Source: Flavobacterium notoginsengisoli (GTDB lineage Bacteria > Bacteroidota > Bacteroidia > Flavobacteriales > Flavobacteriaceae). Taken from it: DNA of 64,000 nt. Position numbers and translations under genes: made by a program. Under the pieces are notes generated by a model. That model did no database searches. It worked only from the letters and a program-made list of their open reading frames with translations, and had not been told where the DNA came from. Of this stretch, positions 25,368 through 34,586 are shown piece by piece. Every line of letters begins with the position of its first letter. Within the stretch, counting starts at the first letter, position 1. The stretch covers positions 310,001-374,000 of the forward strand of contig NZ_JACHLB010000003.1 of the NCBI RefSeq assembly GCF_014207905.1, given 5' to 3'.

Positions 25368-26996
25368 TTACAATGATTCTCCTTTAAAACTGTTTAAATA
25401 AGTGGAAAGATTTACTTTTTCATTCGTTAAATCGAACTTTTTACGCAATCTGGTTCGGGCGTTTTCTATCGATTTAAACGATTGTCCTGTAATCTGAGAA
25501 ATTTCTTTTGTAGTTAGATCTAAATATAAAAGGGCGCAAAGTCGTCGCTCTTTTGGAGTAAGTGTTGGGTAATCGATGGTCAATTTATCAAAGAAAGATT
25601 TATGAACCTGCTCAAAACTGATTTCAAATTCTTTCCAGATATCGGTATTCAAATCTTTTTCTAGACGTTTTAAGACAATATCAATTGCCTGCTGTAATTC
25701 TTTGTTGGGTGTTTTGAGTTTGATCTTTTTAAGATCGGTCAGGATTTCATTGATGTTATCAGTGCGATGAATTTCGGCCATTGCTTTACCGACCAAAACC
25801 ATGTTTTTAGCTTCGAGACTTTGTTTTAATTCTTGCTCTTTAGCTTTTAGCTTCTCTTTTTCGAGCTGATTTTTAATATTTCTGTTTCTGTATCGAATCA
25901 ATAAGAGAATTAAAGATAAAATTCCGATAACCAATATCAGTCCGGTTACATAATACTTGAATCGTGTTTTTTCTTCAACCAATTTCTGAATCTGACTTCT
26001 AACTTTATAATCTTGTTCGAGTCTTATTCTTTCTAGATTTACTGCTTTTTGCTCAATGTTAATACTGTCACTTATTTTGTTGTACTGCTGAAAATAGTAG
26101 ACGGCATTTTTATAATCTCCTTTGCTTAAATAAGCATCATAAAGCATTTTGTTCAAACGCATACTAGAAAAACCAAATGATTTTTCTTTATTAAATTCTA
26201 ATGCCAGTTTTGCATTTGCAATTGCTAAATCCAATTTTTTCTCTTTCAGATTGTATTCCGAAAAAGCTTCATAAACAAATGATTTTAGTGAATTTTCTTC
26301 AATAGAATTCAACACAGAGAACGCTTTTTCAAAATAGAGATTCACATTTTGCTTATCATTTTTTAAGATATATGCTCTAGCCAAATTGGTGTAGATATAA
26401 ACTGTCAACGTTTTATCTTTCAATTTATCAGTAATTGCATTGGCTTTCTGATAATAATACAAAGACGAATCGGCATTTTTCTCCAGATAGATAGTTCCTA
26501 TATTATTGAGAATCTTTACCAGCTTAGCAGAATCTTTCTTCTCTTTTTGATACTTGTAGACATGAGCGAAAAATTTCAAAGCTTTTTCCTGATTATTGCT
26601 TTTAGCATACAAAATTGCCAGATTATTTTCTACTCGTGCCGCTTCCTCAATATTATTTTTTTCTTTATAAATATCATACGCCTTTAAATAGTATTGTAAA
26701 GAAACATCTAAAACATCTTTTGAATCATAGACCTCGCCAGCGGTTGTATAAACACTTGCCAAAGCTAAATCTGATTGTGGTGTTTTTTTTGCTTCTGCTT
26801 CTGCCAATTCAATATACTTTACAGCTCTTTCCCAATCTGTAGATTTAAGACTTAAAGCTATTTTTCTGCATAATTCTACCTTTTTATCGTGATCCTCAAT
26901 AGTATTTAAACTATCTATTAATTCTTGTGTTGAAGATTGAGAATGAATAGATAGAGAGAAAAAAAATAGAAATAAAAAGAATAAACGTGGTATCAT
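25368..26996 (-). CDS. Membrane-anchored TPR protein with LuxR-type DNA-binding domain
   Basis: The 542-residue protein has a signal peptide (1-20), about seven TPR-like helical repeats (25-320), a transmembrane segment at 348-368, a coiled coil at about 370-400, and a C-terminal LuxR-type helix-turn-helix (about 485-535: LTPKERRLCALLYLDLTTKE, then ENARTRLRKKF). The layout puts TPRs in the periplasm and the DNA-binding domain in the cytoplasm, so it may sense an envelope signal and act on DNA from the membrane. Such one-component regulators are common in Flavobacteriia. It is 385 bases upstream of the protease start on the same strand, so the protease is a candidate target; that is inference from position. 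Confidence 0.85.
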   Translation of the reverse strand: MIPRLFFLFLFFFSLSIHSQSSTQELIDSLNTIEDHDKKVELCRKIALSLKSTDWERAVKYIELAEAEAKKTPQSDLALASVYTTAGEVYDSKDVLDVSLQYYLKAYDIYKEKNNIEEAARVENNLAILYAKSNNQEKALKFFAHVYKYQKEKKDSAKLVKILNNIGTIYLEKNADSSLYYYQKANAITDKLKDKTLTVYIYTNLARAYILKNDKQNVNLYFEKAFSVLNSIEENSLKSFVYEAFSEYNLKEKKLDLAIANAKLALEFNKEKSFGFSSMRLNKMLYDAYLSKGDYKNAVYYFQQYNKISDSINIEQKAVNLERIRLEQDYKVRSQIQKLVEEKTRFKYYVTGLILVIGILSLILLLIRYRNRNIKNQLEKEKLKAKEQELKQSLEAKNMVLVGKAMAEIHRTDNINEILTDLKKIKLKTPNKELQQAIDIVLKRLEKDLNTDIWKEFEISFEQVHKSFFDKLTIDYPTLTPKERRLCALLYLDLTTKEISQITGQSFKSIENARTRLRKKFDLTNEKVNLSTYLNSFKGESL

Positions 26997-27020
26997 TGGT
27001 AATAGATCTTAAGGGGTCAT

Positions 27021-27049
27021 CAAAATTATATAAAAATAATTCTTAGCAA
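27021..27049 (-). promoter_or_regulatory. Promoter of the TPR/LuxR regulator gene
   Basis: On the minus strand TTG (27047-27049), an 18-base spacer and TAATTTTG (27021-27028) match the Bacteroidota consensus, placing the start about 18 bases before the ATG. Confidence 0.55.
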
Positions 27050-27056
27050 TAAAAAT

Positions 27057-27088
27057 AAAATCCCATTCCAAACGAGAAACGGGATTTT
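27057..27088 (-). terminator. Terminator after the arylsulfatase gene
   Basis: AAAATCCC and GGGATTTT enclose a 16-base loop, and the minus strand continues ATTTTTATTG. It lies 24 bases beyond the sulfatase stop codon. Confidence 0.7.
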
Positions 27089-27111
27089 AAATTGTAATTA
27101 ACCTTTTTAAA

Positions 27112-28731
27112 TTATTGTTTAGGATCAACACTCAATGGAGGAAGATTGGTTTTCTTTTCATTCATCATTTTTTTAACCTGCTCAATAGTTCTATAACGTT
27201 CGATCTGCATTTCTCCCGTAAAAGTTTCACTCTGAGGTGCTCTTGGCGGAGTTTTGGCATAAGTTTTCATTAAATCTGCAATCGCTTGATTAAAGATTAT
27301 AGCGGTCCATGTTTTCTCTGTCCAGCTATTCATAAACAAATCGTAACGTTCTTGCGGATCTTGCCAAAGATTGTAAATAGCTGGTATGGTAGCAATATAA
27401 GTTTCGTCACCTCTCCATCCAAGCTGTTGTCCGGGCGCATCACTGCCAGCTATAGCCCCATTATCTCCTCGTGTATTAAAAACTGCTTTAAATTTTCCAA
27501 TACGTACAGCTCCAGGTGATAATTCAGCTTCAGTAAAATAGAACCATTTGTCACGAAGCGGTGTGCCTTTTTTAAACAAAACATTAGACATATCATAACT
27601 ATCAAATACCATATCAACACCTGCTCTATCTTTTGTTGGAAGTTCTACGCCAGCGAGACTAGCAAATGTTGCCATTAAGTCAAGCCCACCAACAATATCG
27701 TGGCTTTGACTTCCTGCCTCGATTTGCCCAGGCCACCAAGCAATAGCAGGAACTCGGCTACCTCCTTCTCGGTCTGTTCCTTTACTTCCTCTGAATGGAG
27801 TGTATCCAGAATCTGGATGCACATCTTGCCAAGCACCATTATCGACTGTATAAATTACTATTGTATTATCAGCAATTCCTAAAGAACGAATCTTGTCCAT
27901 GATACGTCCTACATTATAATCCATTTCTACTACAGCATCTGAATATTTACTTTTTCCTGGAGATTTACCAACAAATTGTTTAGAAGGCAAGTTTGGCTGA
28001 TGGTTTTTAGCAAAATTGATACACATAAAAAATGGATCTTTACCTTTTCCATATTCATCAAGTTGCTTCAAATTATTCTCCACCATCATCATATCAAGCT
28101 CTGCAATATTCTCTTCTGTAACTTTGCTTATCTCACGGGCTTTTCCACCTGCTTCGCCTTCTAAAATACCGGTAGTCACTTTTTTGAATAAAGCCAGCAT
28201 ATCAGGAGACATTTCTGGGTTCCATGACTCAAAAGCATAAGTATAGGCATTCAAATGATAAAGCACTACATTTTGCATTTTGTCAAAACCATGAGCAATT
28301 GGCATGGCATAATCCGCTTCGCCTAAATGCCATTTTCCTGAGAAATAAGTTTTATAATTTGCTTTTTTAAGTACTGATGCCAAGGTCCATTCTTCTTTTG
28401 GCAGTCCGCCGCCTTGTCCTTGAAAAGCAACGGTTGTCATACCGCTACGATTTGGAATACGCCCTGTCAGCATTGCTGCTCTTCCAGGAGTACAGCTAGG
28501 CTGCCCATAAAAAGACCAAAACTGCATTCCTTCTTTTGCCATTCTATCCAGATTTGGCGTTGGCATTCCTCGTCCGACACCTCCTCCATAAACTCCTAAA
28601 TCTCCCCAACCCGTATCATCGGAAATTACCATAATAATATTAGGTTTCTTTTTTGTTTGTCCGTTTATAATTCCAATAAAAATAAAACAGAACAAACTTG
28701 CAAAAATTAGTCTTAAGTTACTTTTCTTCAT
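27112..28731 (-). CDS. Secreted family S1 arylsulfatase
   Basis: The 539-residue protein has a signal peptide (1-24). The S1 sulfatase signature C-x-P-x-R appears as SCTPGR with Cys80 and Arg84, in GQPSCTPGRAAMLTGR. Cys80 must be converted to formylglycine, so a maturase encoded elsewhere is needed. Asp38-Asp39 (VISDDTGWGD) and the later VDNG are the expected calcium ligands. It is not next to any SusC/SusD pair or glycoside hydrolase, so a small aryl or alkyl sulfate is as likely a substrate as a sulfated glycan. It is 45 bases downstream of a DUF2490 gene, suggesting a three-gene unit. Confidence 0.9.
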   Translation of the reverse strand: MKKSNLRLIFASLFCFIFIGIINGQTKKKPNIIMVISDDTGWGDLGVYGGGVGRGMPTPNLDRMAKEGMQFWSFYGQPSCTPGRAAMLTGRIPNRSGMTTVAFQGQGGGLPKEEWTLASVLKKANYKTYFSGKWHLGEADYAMPIAHGFDKMQNVVLYHLNAYTYAFESWNPEMSPDMLALFKKVTTGILEGEAGGKAREISKVTEENIAELDMMMVENNLKQLDEYGKGKDPFFMCINFAKNHQPNLPSKQFVGKSPGKSKYSDAVVEMDYNVGRIMDKIRSLGIADNTIVIYTVDNGAWQDVHPDSGYTPFRGSKGTDREGGSRVPAIAWWPGQIEAGSQSHDIVGGLDLMATFASLAGVELPTKDRAGVDMVFDSYDMSNVLFKKGTPLRDKWFYFTEAELSPGAVRIGKFKAVFNTRGDNGAIAGSDAPGQQLGWRGDETYIATIPAIYNLWQDPQERYDLFMNSWTEKTWTAIIFNQAIADLMKTYAKTPPRAPQSETFTGEMQIERYRTIEQVKKMMNEKKTNLPPLSVDPKQ

Positions 28732-28776
28732 GATTTTTAAATTTAATTATTATAGCTGTTTTCGTTTGTTACATTC

Positions 28777-29583
28777 CTAATCAGCACCGCCATCGACACT
28801 GTCAAAAGTTTCTCTTTCTTTAGGTCTTATACTATATTTTAAGGAAACCATTGGTCCATAGTAAACATCAAATTGACTTCCATTTGTTCGAAGTTGCATC
28901 TGACCTATTATGCCTGATAAAAAATGAAGATTAGGAGTTATTCCGGCTGTATAGTATACAGATAATCTAAAAATGTCAAAATGTTCTTCGGCATAATCTT
29001 TCTTGGCAAACTTGAGCATAAGCTCTGTGTAATAACCAATATTTGGAGCTAAAAAAATAGGTTTCTCTCTAGTCTGTCGCAGGTAATGATTGACTCCAAA
29101 TCTTGCCCTCAATCTTGGAATTACTTGCTGCTGCCCGGTTCTATCATCGAAAAATTTCGTTTCAAAACGCACTTGTTCAAAAAGTGAACCTTTCGGCATA
29201 GCTTGAGTATAGGTTCCCATAACAATTAACCTATTTTCAAGCGTTTTATAATTTCCCATTTCTTCTACTGCATATTTTTGATTATGGGCATATCCAAGCC
29301 ACAATTTCATATTCTTAAAACCTGAATAAACTATCCAAGGTCTAACTACAACACGCTGCGTATACTCGAACGGATTAGTGGTATTATATGCTCCTTGCGT
29401 AACCAATTGAAAATCGACCTGACCACTTAAGTGCCATTTATCATATATCGGAAAAGCAAGATCTCCTTCAGAAATGGAAGCAGGAATGAAACCCATAGTA
29501 TAAGGTGCATCTAGTTGCGCGTATACAAAAGATTGGCAAATAATGCAGAACAAAATAGTAATCGCCTTCTTAATTTTATTCAT
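28777..29583 (-). CDS. DUF2490 outer-membrane beta-barrel protein
   Basis: The 268-residue protein has a signal peptide (1-22, ending VYAQ). Strand patterns such as WHLSGQVDFQLVTQG, QRVVVRPWIVYSGFKNMKLW and PRLRARFGVNHYLR match the DUF2490 family of probable outer-membrane barrels as I recall it. No function is known for the family. It is 90 bases downstream of a DUF1254/DUF1214 lipoprotein and 45 upstream of the sulfatase. The C-terminus ends in an acidic tail (DSVDGGAD), less usual for a barrel. Confidence 0.7.
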   Translation of the reverse strand: MNKIKKAITILFCIICQSFVYAQLDAPYTMGFIPASISEGDLAFPIYDKWHLSGQVDFQLVTQGAYNTTNPFEYTQRVVVRPWIVYSGFKNMKLWLGYAHNQKYAVEEMGNYKTLENRLIVMGTYTQAMPKGSLFEQVRFETKFFDDRTGQQQVIPRLRARFGVNHYLRQTREKPIFLAPNIGYYTELMLKFAKKDYAEEHFDIFRLSVYYTAGITPNLHFLSGIIGQMQLRTNGSQFDVYYGPMVSLKYSIRPKERETFDSVDGGAD

Positions 29584-29673
29584 AGCTTCTCTAATTAAAC
29601 TCTCGTGTACTATTTTATTTTATTGCTTCATTAGTAAAATTCCTCTCAAAAAAGGATTGATTTTATTTCTAAT

Positions 29674-31167
29674 TTAAATCGCTTTTATCACCGCTGGCGG
29701 ATTCCAACTGTCATTTAAAACTGCCTCTTCTGGCCAATAACATCTTATATATAATGAAAACACCTCCTTTGGTGCTGGAAGCCAATTGCTCATTTTATCT
29801 TCAGATGGTGGCGTACTTTGTACATAAAGTGTAAGAGAACCATCAGCATTCTTTTTTAAGTTTTTATTTTTTGTTCCTAAAGAATATCTATTTAAGCTGT
29901 TAGGAGCAAAAAAATGTTCGGTATTATAAAGAGTAAGCGACCAAAATCCCTTTACAGGAGGAAGCTGTCCACTTGCAAATGTTACAGTATACTTATTAGA
30001 ACCGTTTAATCTTGTTCCTGCTTCATCGCGATCCTGATAAAAATACCTGGTTTCAAAAGGTTTGTTTACAAAAATATTAGCCTTAGCACATGAAAGTCTA
30101 GTTAGATAATCGTATCCAAATTGTGCTCCGTTTCTTTGGGTAGTCCAATTGTATTTTACAGGATAACCCACATTCTGAAACTGGAATAAAGGTGTTACAT
30201 AATTCTTCTCTGCTTCAATTGCTGCATTTGTAGCAATAGCTTTTAGTTTAGGATCTTTATTAACAGCATCAAGCAAGGCTTGCATTTGTGCATAAAAAGC
30301 TTCTTCCCCATGCATGGGAGGAACTTCTTTTAAAATTGCTCCTAATTGATCGAAGAAAATCTCTGGTTTTACCCATTTCGTTTCCCCTTTTTCTCCTTTT
30401 GCTGGAGGAGGAGTTGATTTTAGTTTTGTCCAATCTGTTGTTTTTGGTTTTCCATCATAATCACTTAAAGGATACAAACCTATTTGACTAATTAATGGCT
30501 GTATTGCTTTTTTATCGCTTGGATCATCACTCTGAAATACACGAGGTATTACAACTCCACGGCTTGTCGGGCATTTAAAAACAGAAATAATGCCATCTGG
30601 AACGGTTCCTTTCCAATCATTTGCTGCTAAAAGATAAAAACCTGGTTTTGTGCCATACATTTTACCAAGACTTGCAAATCCATCTGTACGTTGATTACAG
30701 ACTTGATAAACCCAAAAGCGATCTCCAAAATCTGGTACTTGAACAACTACTGGACCTTTTGTTAAATCTAAAGTTGCTAAACCATATACAACATCCTGAT
30801 TAGGACAAGCTACAGCTCTTTCTTGTGGCTTAATATAATCTGTAAGCATACACAAATGATTAGGCGGAGCAAGAGGCAGAATTCCTTCTCCATAAATTGG
30901 CCCTGGCAATGCCTTAAAAGTCTCTACTCTATTATGAATATTTACCATTGGCCAAGCCCAGCCATAAATTGAAGTCGCAAGATTTTTGACAAAAGCTTCT
31001 GTCATAATAGTATTTGGAACTGGTGCTGCAGGCACTTTTAGTGTTGCAGAACTATCTGTTCCTGTTACTACAGCATCTGAAGATTCTGTATTAGCTACCG
31101 TTTCTTCTTTTTTACAAGATGATAACAAGAATATCAGAGTAAATAATAAAAAGAGATTTTTTTTCAT
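29674..31167 (-). CDS. DUF1254/DUF1214 lipoprotein
   Basis: From the Met at 31167 (the alternative three codons upstream adds MII) the protein has 497 residues. The lipobox ends S-S-C at Cys18. The DUF1254 part is seen in YGWAWPMVNIHNR and in the stretch through LTKGPVVVQVPDFGDRFW. The DUF1214 part is near the C-terminus (GFWSLTLYNTEHFFAPN, then DGSLTLYVQ). Such proteins are widespread but unassigned; many genomes place them beside hydrolases of small organic molecules. It is the first gene of the unit with DUF2490 and the arylsulfatase, so it may serve uptake or processing of the sulfatase substrate. That is inference. Confidence 0.82.
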   Translation of the reverse strand: MKKNLFLLFTLIFLLSSCKKEETVANTESSDAVVTGTDSSATLKVPAAPVPNTIMTEAFVKNLATSIYGWAWPMVNIHNRVETFKALPGPIYGEGILPLAPPNHLCMLTDYIKPQERAVACPNQDVVYGLATLDLTKGPVVVQVPDFGDRFWVYQVCNQRTDGFASLGKMYGTKPGFYLLAANDWKGTVPDGIISVFKCPTSRGVVIPRVFQSDDPSDKKAIQPLISQIGLYPLSDYDGKPKTTDWTKLKSTPPPAKGEKGETKWVKPEIFFDQLGAILKEVPPMHGEEAFYAQMQALLDAVNKDPKLKAIATNAAIEAEKNYVTPLFQFQNVGYPVKYNWTTQRNGAQFGYDYLTRLSCAKANIFVNKPFETRYFYQDRDEAGTRLNGSNKYTVTFASGQLPPVKGFWSLTLYNTEHFFAPNSLNRYSLGTKNKNLKKNADGSLTLYVQSTPPSEDKMSNWLPAPKEVFSLYIRCYWPEEAVLNDSWNPPAVIKAI

Positions 31168-31495
31168 GATAATCAATTATTAAAATTTAAAAATGTAACA
31201 CTGTAATTGTTTGTTTAAATCGAACAGTTATACCTGCATTTTTACAATCAAATATCAAGTTAAAGCAAGAGCAACTTTTACTTTAATTCGCTGGCACTAA
31301 ATTAAATCTAATCGTTAGAAGAAAATTTTTAAACATGTTGCAAATTATAATTTGCAACAAAGTTTTGGGGTTTATAACTACAGTAAAAAGATCTTTTTTA
31401 TGAGCAACAGTAATTCGCTTACATTTTTCCGTAATCTGCAAACTGTTCAAAGCTCACTTACTTTCGAAATTTGTATTCATTAAAAACTTTAAAAA
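31168..31495. other. Divergent intergenic region before the aldo/keto reductase
   Basis: The 328 bases separate two divergent genes. A plus-strand -7-like TACTTTCG lies at 31459-31466, with CTG 20 bases before it, and could drive the reductase-AraC pair with a leader of about 23 bases. I see no clear operator or hairpin and no convincing promoter for the minus-strand lipoprotein gene. Confidence 0.35.
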
Positions 31496-32494
31496 ATGGA
31501 AAAGATTAAATTAGGAAATCAAGGATTAATTATTCCGCCGATAGGTTTGGGATGTATGGGAATGACGGGTTTTGAAGAAGGAAATATGTATGGCGCAGCA
31601 GACGAAAAAGAAGCTATACAAACCATTCACCGTTCTCTAGAATTGGGAGGTAATTTTCTCGATACAGCAGATTTGTATGGTCCTTTAAAAAATGAACAGC
31701 TAATCGCAAAGGCAATTGGAAATGATCGCAATAAATATATACTGGCTACAAAATTTGGCTGGGAAATAGATGATAACGGAAAAGTGACTTGGGCTATAAA
31801 CGGAAGTAAAAAATATATCAAAAAAGCGGTTGAACGTTCTCTAAAAAATTTGAATACCGATTATATTGATCTTTATTATATGCATCGTCTGGATAAAAAC
31901 ACTCCAATAGAAGAAACTGTTGATGCTATGAGTGATCTTGTTAAAGAAGGTAAAGTAGGATATTTGGGACTTTCTGAAGTATCCTCTGAAACCATTAAAA
32001 GAGCACACAAAATTCATCCTATTACAGCTGTTCAAAGTGAATATTCTTTGTTTGAAAGAACCGCAGAAGAAAGAGGTGTATTAAAAACTCTTAACGAACT
32101 CGAAATAGGCTTTGTAGCATATTCTCCATTAGGACGCGGCTTTTTGTCTGGCCAAATTCGCTCAATTGATGATCTTCCTGAAAATGATTTCCGAAGAGCT
32201 ATTCCTCGTTTTCAGGAAAATTACTTCCATAAAAATATCGAATTGGTAAAAGCAATTGAAAATATGGCGGAAGAAAAAAACATCAATTCTTCTCAACTAG
32301 CTCTTGCTTGGATTATTAGCAAAGGAATTGTTCCTATTCCTGGAACTAAACGAAGAACTTATCTTGAGCAGAATATAAATGCTACTACTTTAGAATTAAG
32401 TTCAGCAGATCTGCTAAAACTTGAAAGTATTGTACCTTTGGGAACAGATACTGGAGCGCCGTATGATGAATTCAGTATGGGGCTTTTAGATTAA
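31496..32494 (+). CDS. Aldo/keto reductase
   Basis: The 332-residue protein is a member of the aldo/keto reductase family that reduces carbonyls with NADPH. The catalytic tetrad is complete: Asp56 and Tyr61 (DTADLYG), Lys86 (ATKFGW) and His130 (YYMHRLD). The cofactor-binding end is seen in IPIPGTKRR-like IVPIPGTKRRTYLEQN. It resembles the YajO/AKR13-type branch found with AraC regulators. The AraC gene starts 18 bases after its stop, so the two form a unit. The substrate cannot be read from sequence. Confidence 0.92.
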   Translation: MEKIKLGNQGLIIPPIGLGCMGMTGFEEGNMYGAADEKEAIQTIHRSLELGGNFLDTADLYGPLKNEQLIAKAIGNDRNKYILATKFGWEIDDNGKVTWAINGSKKYIKKAVERSLKNLNTDYIDLYYMHRLDKNTPIEETVDAMSDLVKEGKVGYLGLSEVSSETIKRAHKIHPITAVQSEYSLFERTAEERGVLKTLNELEIGFVAYSPLGRGFLSGQIRSIDDLPENDFRRAIPRFQENYFHKNIELVKAIENMAEEKNINSSQLALAWIISKGIVPIPGTKRRTYLEQNINATTLELSSADLLKLESIVPLGTDTGAPYDEFSMGLLD

Positions 32495-32512
32495 ACTTAA
32501 AAAGAAGCTGTT

Positions 32513-33412
32513 ATGAATACCATTGCATCTGTCTCCGCTTTTCACCGTTTACTTTCTCTTCAGGAACCGAAACATCCGATGGTAAGCGTAATCAATTTAT
32601 CTGAAAGTGTTTTTCTCGATGATGAAATCTGGAAAGGTTTTGTCAATAAATTCTATTGTGTTGCTTTAAAAAGAGATGCAAAAGGGAAAATTAGATATGG
32701 TCAAGGGCATTATGATTACGATAAAGGCGTACTAAGTTTTACTGCACCCAATCAGGTGCAGTATTTGGATTTTCATAATATGGAATGTGGAGCTGGTTAT
32801 TTACTGATATTTCATGAAGATTTTATTTTAAAACATCCTTTAGCACAAAAAATTCATGAATTTGGATTTTTCTCTTATGCCGTAAATGAAGCATTGCATT
32901 TATCAGAACAAGAAGAAAAATATCTGATAGAAATTTTGGATAGAATTGATAAAGAATGCCAACATATTGATCATCACACTCAAGATATCATTCTATCTCA
33001 AATTGACCTGCTTCTAAATTATTCTAGTCGATTTTATGAAAGGCAATTTATAACAAGGAAAAGCAACAGTCATACCTTGCTAACAAAATTTGAACGGTTT
33101 ATAAATGATTATTATAGTGAAAACACTGCAGAAAAAGGTCTTTTAAGCGTTGGCTTGGCTGCAGAAGCCATGAATCTTTCTCCTAATTACCTTAGCGATT
33201 TCTTACGAATACATACTGGGCGTAATACAAGTGAGCATATTTATGAAAAACTAATACATAAAGCGAAAGAAAAATTATCTACGACCGAATTATCGGTCAG
33301 TGAAATTGCTTACGACCTTGGTTTTGAACATCCGCAATCGTTTAGCACGCTATTTAAAAAAAGAACTCAAATGTCGCCTTTAGAATTTCGAGAAAAAATT
33401 AGGACTAATTAA
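32513..33412 (+). CDS. AraC-family transcriptional regulator
   Basis: The 299-residue protein has a variable N-terminal sensing domain (1-170) and a C-terminal double helix-turn-helix at about 205-297. The second recognition region, LSVSEIAYDLGFEHPQSFS with the following LFKKRTQMSPLEFRE, is the classic AraC signature. It is cotranscribed with the aldo/keto reductase and probably controls it, responding to an aldehyde or other stress compound. This pairing is common in Bacteroidota. No ligand residues can be assigned. Confidence 0.9.
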   Translation: MNTIASVSAFHRLLSLQEPKHPMVSVINLSESVFLDDEIWKGFVNKFYCVALKRDAKGKIRYGQGHYDYDKGVLSFTAPNQVQYLDFHNMECGAGYLLIFHEDFILKHPLAQKIHEFGFFSYAVNEALHLSEQEEKYLIEILDRIDKECQHIDHHTQDIILSQIDLLLNYSSRFYERQFITRKSNSHTLLTKFERFINDYYSENTAEKGLLSVGLAAEAMNLSPNYLSDFLRIHTGRNTSEHIYEKLIHKAKEKLSTTELSVSEIAYDLGFEHPQSFSTLFKKRTQMSPLEFREKIRTN

Positions 33413-33413
33413 A

Positions 33414-33442
33414 AAAGCCAGAAAAAATATTTTTCTGGCTTT
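33414..33442. terminator. Bidirectional terminator
   Basis: A 13-bp perfect stem (AAAGCCAGAAAAA with its complement) and a 3-base loop lie between the convergent AraC and peptidase-like genes, with A- and T-tracts on the two sides. Confidence 0.85.
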
Positions 33443-33449
33443 CTTATTT

Positions 33450-34487
33450 TTAGTTCGAAGTATCTTTTAAAAACTTAATCAATCCATTCATATAAGTTTC
33501 CTGATCGTCATACATACTCATATGACTTCCTTTTTCGCAATACAAATAAGTTCCGTTTTTAACTTGCGATGCAATCCATTTCATATGTTCGGGATCCATT
33601 GTATCGTATTTTGCTCCAATTGATAATACTGGTATCGTTAGCTTTGGAAGTTCTTTTGTAATATCCCATTTCTCTAGTTTTCCCGAAAGTCCAAATTCGC
33701 TTGGTCCTTGCATCGTAACATATAAAGATTGATTGATTTTACCAAATGATCTATTAACTGGTTCTGGCCAAAGATTTGGATCTAAACGTAAAATGTGTTT
33801 CGAATAAAAATTAGGAAGAAGCAATTTCATATACTCCGGATTTTCAAAATCTTTATTTTTTTCTATTTCTCTTATTTTGGCCAAAACTTTCGGATCCATT
33901 TGTTTGGCTAAAACGTCATCTGCATATTTATCATACGCTATTGCGCTCATCATCATATTCGAAATAATAAGCCCTTTTAAATGCTGCTGATATTTAAGTG
34001 CATATTGCGAAGCCAAAATTCCGCCCCAAGAATGACCTAATAAATAGAAATTATCTTTATCTAATTTTAATGCCTGACGAACCTGTTCCACTTCTTCAAC
34101 ATAACGATCTAAATCCCAAAATGCTGGATCATTCGGATTATCAGAATTACCCGTTCCTAACTGATCGTAGTAAATAAATTCAATTCCTTCTGAAGGCAGA
34201 AAACTTTCCATACATTCAAAATACTCATGTGTCGCTCCGGGTCCACCGTTAAGAAGCAGTAATTTTATTTTAGGATTGTTTCCGATTCTCTTAGTCCAAA
34301 CATTAAACTTCCCTTTAGGAGTATTAATTTGCACTATTTGAATTCCTCCTGTTTTTATCCCTTCGCTATTATCCTTCAAATAGGTATTTAGATCTAAGTT
34401 TTTATTTTCTAAACCATTTTCTTTATGACAAGATGTTAGAAAAAATGCAGTTATCATTATTAAAAAAGCATTTCGAAATAGAATCAT
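33450..34487 (-). CDS. Prolyl-aminopeptidase-like alpha/beta-hydrolase lipoprotein (S33)
   Basis: The 345-residue protein has a lipobox ending LTSC at Cys20. NGGPG (80-84) is the S33 oxyanion motif, usually HGGPG; the His-to-Asn change is seen in some members. The nucleophile is Ser153 in GHSWGG, with Asp in AKYDTMDPEH and His in EKGSHMSMYD completing the triad. Proline iminopeptidases of this kind release N-terminal proline from peptides. As a lipoprotein it would act at the envelope. Homoserine-lactone or other amide and ester hydrolases in the same family are alternatives. Confidence 0.82.
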   Translation of the reverse strand: MILFRNAFLIMITAFFLTSCHKENGLENKNLDLNTYLKDNSEGIKTGGIQIVQINTPKGKFNVWTKRIGNNPKIKLLLLNGGPGATHEYFECMESFLPSEGIEFIYYDQLGTGNSDNPNDPAFWDLDRYVEEVEQVRQALKLDKDNFYLLGHSWGGILASQYALKYQQHLKGLIISNMMMSAIAYDKYADDVLAKQMDPKVLAKIREIEKNKDFENPEYMKLLLPNFYSKHILRLDPNLWPEPVNRSFGKINQSLYVTMQGPSEFGLSGKLEKWDITKELPKLTIPVLSIGAKYDTMDPEHMKWIASQVKNGTYLYCEKGSHMSMYDDQETYMNGLIKFLKDTSN

Positions 34488-34586
34488 AAGCTGAACTTTT
34501 TAAGTTATTTAAAATTCTAATTTACTTAATTATTCTGTACAACACTTATTTCATAAAAGATATTTTAATAATATCTCGGACGTTTT

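Noticed and set aside
31400..31483. 27-codon plus-strand frame just before the aldo/keto reductase
   Set aside because: It is short, spans the likely reductase promoter, and shows no protein features; possible leader peptide but unsupported.
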